Origin: Halobiforma lacisalsi AJ5
Lineage (GTDB): Archaea > Halobacteriota > Halobacteria > Halobacteriales > Natrialbaceae
Direction of reading: 5' to 3'
NCBI RefSeq assembly: GCF_000226975.2
Contig: NZ_CP019285.1
Span: 2,418,001 to 2,482,000, forward strand
DNA: 64,000 nucleotides
Shown here one piece after another: positions 25,698 through 32,590 of this stretch (positions are counted from its first letter, which is position 1; each line of letters opens with the position of its first letter). The translations under genes and the position numbers were made by a program. Below the pieces are notes generated by a model. It was not told the DNA's origin. It saw only the letters and a list, made by a program, of their open reading frames with translations, and did no database searches.

Positions 25698-26936
25698 TTA
25701 CTCGTCGACAGCTGTTGCGGTACCGACGGTACTGGAATCGGTCGGGTTCGCACCCCCGTATTGCTCTACGAGTTCGTCGAGTCGGTCCGTCTCATCGACT
25801 GCCGGAAGCCTTCGAGTCGCAGTCTCGCACGTCGCATCGATATCGAGTCGGGCACAAACACGATCAGCGGTGACCTCGGCCATTCGGCGGTACGTCGTCA
25901 ACTTGCCGCCAACGACGCTAACGAGCCCCGAAACTCCTTCGTCAGCGTGGTCGATCACGGTGAAGCCGCGAGAAATCCCTCGGCGGTCAGATCCGGCTTC
26001 ATCCGGCGCGTACAGGGGACGCACACCCCACCAGGTTCGGACTGTCGGTGCGTCGGCGACGGACGGGAGCATCGCCGCACACTCCGAGACGGACCGTTCT
26101 ACCTCCCAGTCTGGCCGATCGTACTCGTCGGGGTCGTTGACGGGAACGCTCGTCGTCCCGAGGACGACCTCCCCCTCGTGGGGAACGATGATGTCGCCGT
26201 CATCCGGTTCCCGACAGCGGTTCAGCACTGGCCCGAGGTCGTCGTACTCGACCGCAACCATCACACCTCGAGACGGAGCCATCCCGACCGTGGCACCAGC
26301 CATCTCGGCGAGCTGTCCGGCCCACGCCCCTGCCGCGTTGACGACGATTTCGGGCCTGACCGTGCCGTCGAGGTCGCCGCCTAACTCGACCGAGTCGATC
26401 CGTTCGTTAGAGACGGTTACGTCCGTAACCGGGGTATTGGGGCGGACTGCTGCTCCGTGGGCCTCGGCGTCGGCCGCGTTCGCAGCGACCAGTCGTGACG
26501 GATAGACGACGCCGTCGGGGACGCGGAACGCCTCGACGACGTCGTCGGACAGTCCGGCCACCTGCTCGCGTGCTTCGTCGCCGTCGAGACGTTCCACCTC
26601 GATACCGGCAGCCTTGCAGGCCGCCATCTTCCGTTCGAAGTAGTCCTCGTCATCTTCAGCCAGTCGAACGAACAGCCCGCCGGTATCGCGGATACAGGCC
26701 CCCGCAATGTCCTTGAGGATTCGATTCTCCGCGAGACACTCTTCGGCACTCTCCAGATCGGCTTCGGCATAGCGTGCACCGCTATGGAGCAACCCGTGGG
26801 ACCGACCCGATGTTCCGCTTGCAAGTCCATCACGATCGACGAGCATCACGTCGACGTCGCGCAACGCCAGGTCTCGGGCGACGCCAGCGCCCGTCGCGCC
26901 ACCCCCAACGACCAGAACCGTCGGATCGGTCGTCAC
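25698..26936 (-). CDS. FAD-dependent glycerol-3-phosphate dehydrogenase-like protein (short GlpA)
   Basis: A 412-residue FAD oxidoreductase. The N-terminal VLVVGGGATGAGVARDLA binds FAD, followed by the GlpA-type RSHGLLHSGARYA and the C-terminal VVGGKLTTYRRMAE. It would oxidise glycerol 3-phosphate to dihydroxyacetone phosphate. Haloarchaeal GlpA is usually about 570-590 residues with a C-terminal [2Fe-2S] BFD-like domain and is followed by glpB and glpC. Here the protein ends soon after the catalytic domain and no glpB or glpC is present, so it is a shortened orphan or a distinct paralog, in a region of mobile DNA. Activity is uncertain. Confidence 0.8.
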   Translation of the reverse strand: MTTDPTVLVVGGGATGAGVARDLALRDVDVMLVDRDGLASGTSGRSHGLLHSGARYAEADLESAEECLAENRILKDIAGACIRDTGGLFVRLAEDDEDYFERKMAACKAAGIEVERLDGDEAREQVAGLSDDVVEAFRVPDGVVYPSRLVAANAADAEAHGAAVRPNTPVTDVTVSNERIDSVELGGDLDGTVRPEIVVNAAGAWAGQLAEMAGATVGMAPSRGVMVAVEYDDLGPVLNRCREPDDGDIIVPHEGEVVLGTTSVPVNDPDEYDRPDWEVERSVSECAAMLPSVADAPTVRTWWGVRPLYAPDEAGSDRRGISRGFTVIDHADEGVSGLVSVVGGKLTTYRRMAEVTADRVCARLDIDATCETATRRLPAVDETDRLDELVEQYGGANPTDSSTVGTATAVDE

Positions 26937-27216
26937 GGTTCACCTCGGACGGAAATCGATCGCTGGCAGGACGAAATACCTCGAATCCGTCGGCTGGTCG
27001 TCTGTGAAAGCGTCACGTCCTATGTTAGGAGTAGGTTCACTTGAGGCTGCCGTCGAAGTAGTCGAGGCGCTCCCTACCGGCTCGGCCAGCGGTAGTTCGT
27101 CTCTCGACGCTTGCCTGACAGGGAATCGGTCGTCGCTGTCGTAACCGCGGGTCCGCCTTTGAGTCGACTACGTAGCGATAATCCGAACGACGACTCAGCC
27201 GGCAAGAAAAGGCAAA

Positions 27217-27774
27217 TTAGATTTTCTCGAGGCTGTCTTCGAGCAGGGACTCGAGTCTCCGAATCCGTTCCTTGAGGAATTCGACGTCCGGTTCCGGTTC
27301 AGGTTCGGGTTTCGACTCCGACTCCGAACCGGACGTCTCCGGACCGGCGTCGTTGGACGACGTGACCGCCTGGACCAGAATGTCTTCGAACGCGTCGTCC
27401 ACGTCCTGCAACTCGATAGCCATCTGTATCCCATCACGAACGAATTCGCTCCGGGTCTGTCCCTGCTGTTCGGCCGCAGAGTCCGCACTTTCGATCAGTG
27501 CCTTTGGGACACGCACTGTGACCTTTTGTGTCTCCTGGAGATCGTAATCCGTCGCAGTAGCGTCGAGATACCGGGAGCCACCCAGCATCGCGGCAACCTG
27601 GTAGTGGGTCGAGCACAAAACGACTGTCGCGTCGTCTTTTGACGGCGGGCCGAGCGAATACTCCCGAAGGGACTGTGCTGAGCCACACACTTCACACCCG
27701 CCTTGCGGAGACCGCCGGCGCTCCTGATCGGGATATTCGATGTAGTCGTCCGTCTTCGATTGATCGGCTGGCAT
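27217..27774 (-). CDS. Zinc-finger/ribbon-helix-helix protein with C-terminal coiled coil
   Basis: A 185-residue protein. Residues 20-65 have CEVCG and LCSTHY, a probable zinc knuckle. Residues about 80-115 read KVTVRVPKALIESADSAAEQ and fit a ribbon-helix-helix DNA-binding domain. A low-complexity Pro-Glu stretch follows, and the C-terminus (FLKERIRRLESLLEDSLEKI) is a coiled coil. This mix is common in plasmid and chromosomal copy or partition regulators of haloarchaea. An insertion sequence sits about 50 bases upstream of the ATG and may have displaced its promoter. Confidence 0.7.
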   Translation of the reverse strand: MPADQSKTDDYIEYPDQERRRSPQGGCEVCGSAQSLREYSLGPPSKDDATVVLCSTHYQVAAMLGGSRYLDATATDYDLQETQKVTVRVPKALIESADSAAEQQGQTRSEFVRDGIQMAIELQDVDDAFEDILVQAVTSSNDAGPETSGSESESKPEPEPEPDVEFLKERIRRLESLLEDSLEKI

Positions 27775-27822
27775 ATTCGCTCGTTTCAGCCCTTGCTGCA
27801 ATCTCAGTCTTCCATCATAATA

Positions 27823-27831
27823 GTAGTATCT
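27823..27831. repeat. Left target-site duplication of the DDE insertion sequence
   Basis: GTAGTATCT here and at 28901-28909 flank the insertion sequence exactly. A perfect 9-base duplication points to a recent transposition. Confidence 0.85.
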
Positions 27832-28900
27832 GAGGGTGTCATAGAACGATTACCACACCAAAGAGCAGGGTGAATGCTGAGATGGTATGGCCTCAGCGAC
27901 CCTGCAAGATGATCCTTCGGTAGAGTCGTTCTTCAATGTCGCGGAGACCGAGACGCTAGCGTTGTTCGAGCACCTCTCCTTCGAGTTTCTCGAAGAGTTC
28001 GACGTGTTCGCCCCGGCGCAGACGGGGCGAACACGAGAGCATGAACCACCAGAGTTGATGCGTGGCTTCCTCCACTGCTACTACAAGGACATCTACGGGA
28101 TTCGTCCGGTTGAGCGAGAGCTTCGGAACACGGTTGTTTGGCTCAGCTGTGGGTTCGATCGACCGCCGTCCAGAGACGCGGTCGATCGCTTTCTCACCGA
28201 CCTCGAACACGTCGTTGACGAGGTCTTTGGCCGACTCGTCGAGCAGGCCGCCCGCCGCGGCCTGCTCGACTTGACTTACTGCATCGATTCAACTGACGTG
28301 AGGGCGATGCCTGCCGATCAAGACGCGTCGAAGTGCTACGATCCAACCGACGACGAGTACTACCACGGCTACGGCTGTACGATCGTCTCGACCGGACAAA
28401 AGATCCCGATTGCGGCGGAGTTCACAGAGAGTAAGCAAGCGCCAGAGGAGACGGCGATGCGCGTCACGCGTGACGCGCTCGCCGTCTCCACACCGATCTG
28501 GATGCTTGGAGACAGCGCCTACGACACGCTCGACTGGCACGACCACCTGCTGGCCGCAGGGGTCGTGCCAGTCGCTCCGTACAACGCGCGAAACACCGAC
28601 GAGCCGAAAGATATCGAGTACAGAGTCGAAGACCGCATCGACGAACACAGCGAAGACGTTCAACTGAAGCAATCCACGTTGGATGAGACGTACAACCGCC
28701 GTACGGGGGTTGAACGAACCAACGAATCAGTCAAGGACTGCGGCCTCGGGCGAACGCACGCCCGAGGCCGCGTCCACGCACGAGCGCAGGTGTTCCTCGC
28801 ACTCTGTCTGCGCCTCGTGGTCGCCATCACCAACTATGAACGCGGAGACAATCCGGGAAGCACCATCATCACGGTGTGAGAAGAGTTCTATGACACCCTC
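27832..28900 (+). mobile_element. Complete DDE insertion sequence (IS4/IS5-type), 1069 bp
   Basis: Perfect 16-base inverted ends, GAGGGTGTCATAGAAC at 27832-27847 and GTTCTATGACACCCTC at 28885-28900, enclose one intact transposase gene and are flanked by the 9-base duplication GTAGTATCT. The element is structurally complete and probably active or recently active. The IS family name should be set by comparison with a reference collection. Confidence 0.9.
27887..28879 (+). CDS. DDE transposase (IS4/IS5-type)
   Basis: A 330-residue transposase. The first catalytic Asp is in YCIDSTDVRAM, the second in MLGDSAYDTLDW and the Glu in VERTNESVKD. The N-terminal part (GFLHCYYKDIYGIRPVEREL) has the helical DNA-binding look of the IS4/IS5 group. 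The gene occupies almost the whole element between the inverted ends. The frame is intact. Confidence 0.9.
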   Translation: MASATLQDDPSVESFFNVAETETLALFEHLSFEFLEEFDVFAPAQTGRTREHEPPELMRGFLHCYYKDIYGIRPVERELRNTVVWLSCGFDRPPSRDAVDRFLTDLEHVVDEVFGRLVEQAARRGLLDLTYCIDSTDVRAMPADQDASKCYDPTDDEYYHGYGCTIVSTGQKIPIAAEFTESKQAPEETAMRVTRDALAVSTPIWMLGDSAYDTLDWHDHLLAAGVVPVAPYNARNTDEPKDIEYRVEDRIDEHSEDVQLKQSTLDETYNRRTGVERTNESVKDCGLGRTHARGRVHARAQVFLALCLRLVVAITNYERGDNPGSTIITV

Positions 28901-28909
28901 GTAGTATCT
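28901..28909. repeat. Right target-site duplication of the DDE insertion sequence
   Basis: GTAGTATCT, identical to 27823-27831. It confirms the right boundary of the element. Confidence 0.85.
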
Positions 28910-29080
28910 AGTAACCTTCTCGAGACGTATCAGCTCTCCCCTGGAAACGGAGAACCACCAACACCACCATCGACGGTGTACAGTAGGTACGTCTCGAGAA
29001 ACGAACCCCGTTCTACGACGGAAACTCGACGGTCAGTGAGGCGAGACAGTTTTGATGGGAGTCTCGAGAGTCGACCGCGT

Positions 29081-29431
29081 TCAAACGTTGGTCGTGAGTT
29101 CGAGGTACGGGGACAGTACCCCTCGCTCGACGCTCAGTGAGATGGCTTCCGTCTCCAGATCGTATGTCACGAGACCACAATCACGCATCTGTGGCAAATG
29201 CGAATGGTAGAGATCAGTACAGATCCGTTCGTACCACTCCTGTGTAGCGTTTCCCTCATTGATCGCGATGTATTCGGCGAGATCTCCGAGGAGAACGTCG
29301 CCCGGCCGTCGTATCAGATAGGCGAGTATCTGTTGGCGTCGCTCATTGGCGAACATCGCGAACAACGTCGTCGAGGGAATCTCGTCCGTCCCTGTGTCCG
29401 TATCGTCTGGGGTGCGGGCTTGTGGCGTCAT
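29081..29431 (-). CDS. Winged-helix protein (DUF7344-like)
   Basis: A 116-residue haloarchaeal winged-helix protein. It contains FANERRQQILAYLIRRPGD, then the segment RICTDLYHSHLPQMRDCGLV that ends in a wing, and VERGVLSPYLELT at the C-terminus. Another protein with the same RQ/IC-x-x-L-Y-H-x-H-L-P core is encoded at 31803-32207, on the other side of the parA pair. Two start codons are possible (29431 and 29449); I chose the nearer ATG. Target unknown. Confidence 0.75.
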   Translation of the reverse strand: MTPQARTPDDTDTGTDEIPSTTLFAMFANERRQQILAYLIRRPGDVLLGDLAEYIAINEGNATQEWYERICTDLYHSHLPQMRDCGLVTYDLETEAISLSVERGVLSPYLELTTNV

Positions 29432-29611
29432 GTCGTCTCCGTACTTCACCTACGCGTCGGAAGTCAACGGTTTCTCAGTCGGCGACTTCAGCAGAGTACA
29501 GGTCACCATTAGCGCCACATAGTATAGCTATTTCTACCGGTCGATATCAAAAGAAATCAAACCGTCAGGGATCGGATTCTGTTGGGTGCGTCCCGTTAGG
29601 ATACCGGTCGC

Positions 29612-29818
29612 TCAGTCGTCGAGGAACGTGGACTCGTGGGGGGAGTCCGCCTCGCTCAGCCGTTTCTCGACCGTAATCGACCAGTCTGGAGCCGATGAAA
29701 CTGGTACCTCGATGTCCCACTGCCCTTCGATTGCGTCCCCACGAGCGAACGCAGTGAGAATCAACGTCTCGAGTTCGTCTTCGAACGAAGGGTCCCCGGT
29801 GTTGCTATCTGCAGCCAT
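29612..29818 (-). CDS. Small conserved haloarchaeal protein
   Basis: A 68-residue acidic protein: an N-terminal helix FEDELETLILTAFARGDAIE, then GQWDIEVPVSSAPDWSITVE. Small proteins with the same 'E-G-x-W ... P-D-W-x-V-x-I-E' pattern are common in haloarchaea, usually of unknown function. The ATG at 29818 was preferred over 29854. No partner is seen. Confidence 0.6.
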   Translation of the reverse strand: MAADSNTGDPSFEDELETLILTAFARGDAIEGQWDIEVPVSSAPDWSITVEKRLSEADSPHESTFLDD

Positions 29819-29998
29819 ATGGTTTCTCGATGGGTGTCGTCCAGTCGGTGCCATCCCGCTGTACGACTACGTACTCCATGCAGCGAACGATAATAAAGAA
29901 GTCGCGCTTACTTGGCGCTTCGTCGATAGGTTGCTTTGACCCGCTACGGAAACGGAATGTCTCGTGATCGACCTCGAAGGACGAACCGTCGGGTACCG

Positions 29999-30415
29999 CT
30001 ACTGTGATCGCCGTTCTTCGAGCAGTAACTCGGCTACACGGTCCGGTTGCTCGTTGGCGAGTTTCAGAACGGCGTTGTGGATTTCCCTCGTCGCTTCGTC
30101 CACGACGTCCGCCTGGGCGAGTCGCGGGCCGATAGTCGTTCGAACGTTCTTTTCGAACTGGGCCCATTCTTCGTCTTTCGCGTACAGCGGCTTTTGTCGC
30201 ACTTCGCTGTACTCGAATGCCGGTCCCGTCTCTGCGGGATCCGCCGATGCCTCGCTTTCGCCGGTCGCTCCCTCGTCGCTCGTCGACAGCGTGGATGTGG
30301 TCGTCTCCTGTGTCGTGGACTCCGTCGATCGTCTGCCCGACTTACCCGAGGCGGACGAGTCCTCGTCGTTCCCGGATTCGGTTCCACTTTCGAGGTCGTC
30401 GAACGGATTGCTCAT
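29999..30415 (-). CDS. Small ParA partner protein (candidate centromere-binding or adaptor)
   Basis: A 138-residue protein, translationally coupled to parA by an ATGA overlap. Residues 1-70 are disordered and rich in Ser, Thr, Asp, Glu and Gly. Residues about 71-138 are structured and helical: FEYSEVRQKPLYAKDEEWAQ, then NVRTTIGPRLAQADVVDEAT and VLKLANEQPDRVAELLLEER. It has no ParB Spo0J-type N-terminal motif and no clear ribbon-helix-helix. Gene position and size match the small site-binding partners of plasmid type Ib and related partition systems, though their DNA-binding end is usually ribbon-helix-helix. A DNA-binding role is inference. Confidence 0.65.
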   Translation of the reverse strand: MSNPFDDLESGTESGNDEDSSASGKSGRRSTESTTQETTTSTLSTSDEGATGESEASADPAETGPAFEYSEVRQKPLYAKDEEWAQFEKNVRTTIGPRLAQADVVDEATREIHNAVLKLANEQPDRVAELLLEERRSQ

Positions 30416-31299
30416 CGTTCGATCCCTCCGTTCGTAACGATCGCGGCCAGTTCCTCGTAACAGGGGATCTGATCGCTTTCCGGATCGTAGTCCTGTAGTG
30501 GCTGGTTGTGCTGGAGCGACCGGGAAAGCGACGAACGATACCTGATTCCCGGCTTGGGCGTATCGATTTCACCTGCGTCGATCTGCTCGAACGTTTCAGC
30601 TGTGATTCGAGCGAAGTCGGGAACTGCCTCCTGCAGTGGTTGGCCCGGATTGACCTCGTAACTGGCGGTGTTCAGGTTCTCCAGCAGCTCTCGATCTTCG
30701 GTCCGTTGATCGATCCGATCCTCGAGTTTGTTGGGAACGACTGCGAGAACGTCGACGTCGATATACTCACGTGCCGGTTCGATCAGCCGCTCCATCGTTC
30801 GCTTGTAGCCGCCGATCGCGCTCGAGCCCGGTTCGATGGGGATCATGACGTTGCCCGTCGCGACCAGGGCGTTGTTGTTCAACATTCCGGGATATGCTGG
30901 ACAGTCGAACACGATGTAGTCGTACACGTCGCCGAGCAGCGGATCCACGACCTTCGATTTGATTCGTGCGGATCCCTGCATCGCGCCGGCGAGGTCGTTC
31001 TCGACGTCCTCGAGCGTATTCGAAGACGGAAGCAGGTCGAATCCGTGTTCAGTCTCACGGATCAGGTCGCTCGGGGTGGCATCGCCCTCGAGGAGAACGT
31101 CGCCGAGATCGAGGTCCGCCCCATACGCGTCTTCGAATCCTAGGCCGTTTGTCGCGTGCCCGTTCGGGTCCAGATCCGCAAAGAGCGTATCACCCCGTTC
31201 GGCGAGCTGTCGGGCCAGGTTGATCGAGGTCGTTGATTTCCCGACACCGCCTTTGAGGATGACGACGCTTACAGCGCGTGGCTCGTCTGTGGCTCCCAT
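30412..31299 (-). CDS. parA: ParA/Soj-family partition ATPase
   Basis: A 295-residue ATPase with the deviant Walker A motif LKGGVGKSTT, including the signature lysine K16 and K21. The Walker A' segment is FADLDPNGHATNG with D42 and D44, and the Walker B-like segment is YDYIVFDCPAYPG. ParA proteins form an ATP-dependent gradient on the nucleoid and move DNA bound by their partner. The gene starts 28 bases from a palindrome and about 140 bases from an AT-rich 9-bp array, and is coupled to the small partner. On a chromosome with an rRNA operon in the same window, this suggests an integrated plasmid or a second partition locus. Confidence 0.9.
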   Translation of the reverse strand: MGATDEPRAVSVVILKGGVGKSTTSINLARQLAERGDTLFADLDPNGHATNGLGFEDAYGADLDLGDVLLEGDATPSDLIRETEHGFDLLPSSNTLEDVENDLAGAMQGSARIKSKVVDPLLGDVYDYIVFDCPAYPGMLNNNALVATGNVMIPIEPGSSAIGGYKRTMERLIEPAREYIDVDVLAVVPNKLEDRIDQRTEDRELLENLNTASYEVNPGQPLQEAVPDFARITAETFEQIDAGEIDTPKPGIRYRSSLSRSLQHNQPLQDYDPESDQIPCYEELAAIVTNGGIER

Positions 31300-31327
31300 A
31301 GTATGTAACTCCGTCCGCCGCAGACCG

Positions 31328-31343
31328 CAATAGGCGCCTATTG
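31328..31343. promoter_or_regulatory. Perfect 16-bp palindrome upstream of parA
   Basis: CAATAGGCGCCTATTG is a perfect palindrome 29-44 bases upstream of the parA start. Position and symmetry fit an operator that overlaps the promoter. Similar arms (AATAGG/CCTATT) recur in the array next to it and at 22434. Confidence 0.7.
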
Positions 31344-31351
31344 TGTCTCAG

Positions 31352-31363
31352 ATAGGTACCTAT
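31352..31363. promoter_or_regulatory. Second palindrome upstream of parA
   Basis: ATAGGTACCTAT, a perfect 12-base palindrome, centred 22 bases (two helical turns) from the first. The shared half-site is ATAGG(T/C). The pair looks like two adjacent binding sites for a dimeric protein. Confidence 0.65.
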
Positions 31364-31439
31364 TCTTCCGACAATTTCCGTCTCAGCGGACGTTTCGTAT
31401 GTTTAACTTGTCGTACTTATCTCTACCGCAGGAGCTTGT

Positions 31440-31620
31440 AATAGGTAGCTTAGCTGCAGTAGGTGAATTACCTATTCCGTATGCTGTAGCTATTTCATCT
31501 ATTTTGGCTTCCACACCTATTGTACCTATTCCAGCTACTGCGCCTATTTCAATTATCCCAACTATTGTTGCTGTTGTAGATACTGCACCTATTCTATCTG
31601 ACTCCCCTATCCAACCTACC
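31440..31620. repeat. AT-rich array with 9-bp phase, candidate centromere
   Basis: About 180 bases in which blocks of CCTATT or one-base variants begin at 31471, 31489, 31498, 31516, 31525, 31543, 31561, 31588 and 31606. All spacings are multiples of 9 bases. An opposite-facing AATAGGTA is at 31440-31447. Base use is unlike the surroundings. Tandem short iterons at a fixed spacing next to parA are the usual form of plasmid centromeres bound by small partner proteins. The 9-base period also gives open frames with three-residue repeats, but I read those as a by-product. Confidence 0.7.
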
Positions 31621-31802
31621 GAACCCGGCCCCAACGGTGAAACAGAACACTTCCGAACGAGGTTAAGTCTACTCAGCAGACAGATAGTCGAACCCCCGAC
31701 TAATTCATCCTCGAGAGAGACGTCGAGAACTCACAGTGGCAGGACGGATCGGTCGTGGCCAGTGTAGCAAGCCACGGTAGTGAAAGGACAGTGAACTACC
31801 GT

Positions 31803-32207
31803 TCAGTTACGGTGGGAGTTATCCCCGTAATCCTCCCAGGCACAGAGCTCGAGAGCGGTCGCAATAAACGAGGGGAGTTCACAGGCTATGATTCGTTTCG
31901 AGGAGGGATCGAACTCAACCAGATTCGCGTTCTCTAATTTTGGGAGGTGCGTATGGTAGAGATTCGTCGTGATCTGTCTGATCGCTTCTCCCGAAATGTC
32001 CTCGAGTGGGCAGTCGCGTTCCCACGCTGCGATCTGCCGAGCAGTTTCCGAAACCGTCAGCGAGTGATTTTTCCGGAGGCAGTGAAGCACACATCGTCGC
32101 CGATAGTTTGCGAGGAGACGGAAGGATTCGTCCAGGGAATTGGAATACCCTCTCTCCAGTGGTGCGGGCACGTCCTCCCCGTTTCGTTTCCCATCCTCTC
32201 CCGTCAT
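31803..32207 (-). CDS. Winged-helix protein (DUF7344-like)
   Basis: A 134-residue protein with LLANYRRRCVLHCLRKNHSL as the first helices and IRQITTNLYHTHLPKLENAN as the recognition and wing segment, ending in FIATALELCAWEDYG. It is the clear relative of the protein at 29081-29431. It lies beside the 9-bp array on the opposite side from parA. It may bind nearby DNA, but nothing in the sequence shows this directly. I chose the ATG at 32207; the upstream in-frame part is not protein-like. Confidence 0.75.
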   Translation of the reverse strand: MTGEDGKRNGEDVPAPLERGYSNSLDESFRLLANYRRRCVLHCLRKNHSLTVSETARQIAAWERDCPLEDISGEAIRQITTNLYHTHLPKLENANLVEFDPSSKRIIACELPSFIATALELCAWEDYGDNSHRN

Positions 32208-32590
32208 ATGGTGAAAGTCGAACTGTGACAATGATAAGTCCGTGACTGTGATTGGCAAGCCCACACACCAGTATACGAAAGTCGAGATACGGTGGAAACC
32301 ATCAGTCAGTACGAAAATCACTGTTCGCACTGCCGATCGAGTACTGGTGATGAATCGAGACGGCGGTCGGGGACTCGCTGCGAGCATCGATATCGACGGA
32401 GAGCGACCGCGGTCCCGGACGGATCGTGGGTTCACCGAACGGGTTGCCGCCGTTCGAAACGTGCTCGACCCCTAACAACAAATATCCCCAATACAGTAAA
32501 AGAAAAGATGATTCAACTATCCGTCTCGGAGGGCGATTCTCACCGGCTCCAGAGGAACGTCCGTCACCGACTCGCTGAAGAGGGCAGCGT
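32208..32590. other. Intergenic region, no gene seen
   Basis: 383 bases upstream of a winged-helix gene and downstream of PolB2. An AT-rich patch (CAACAAATATCCCCAATAC, about 32476-32494) stands out. The frames open on the plus strand have no RNA or protein features I can support. Confidence 0.4.

Noticed and set aside
31383-31767. Open frames on both strands over the 9-bp array with three-residue repeats
   Set aside because: The repeat of residues follows directly from the 9-base period, both strands are open, and there is no protein-like part outside the array.
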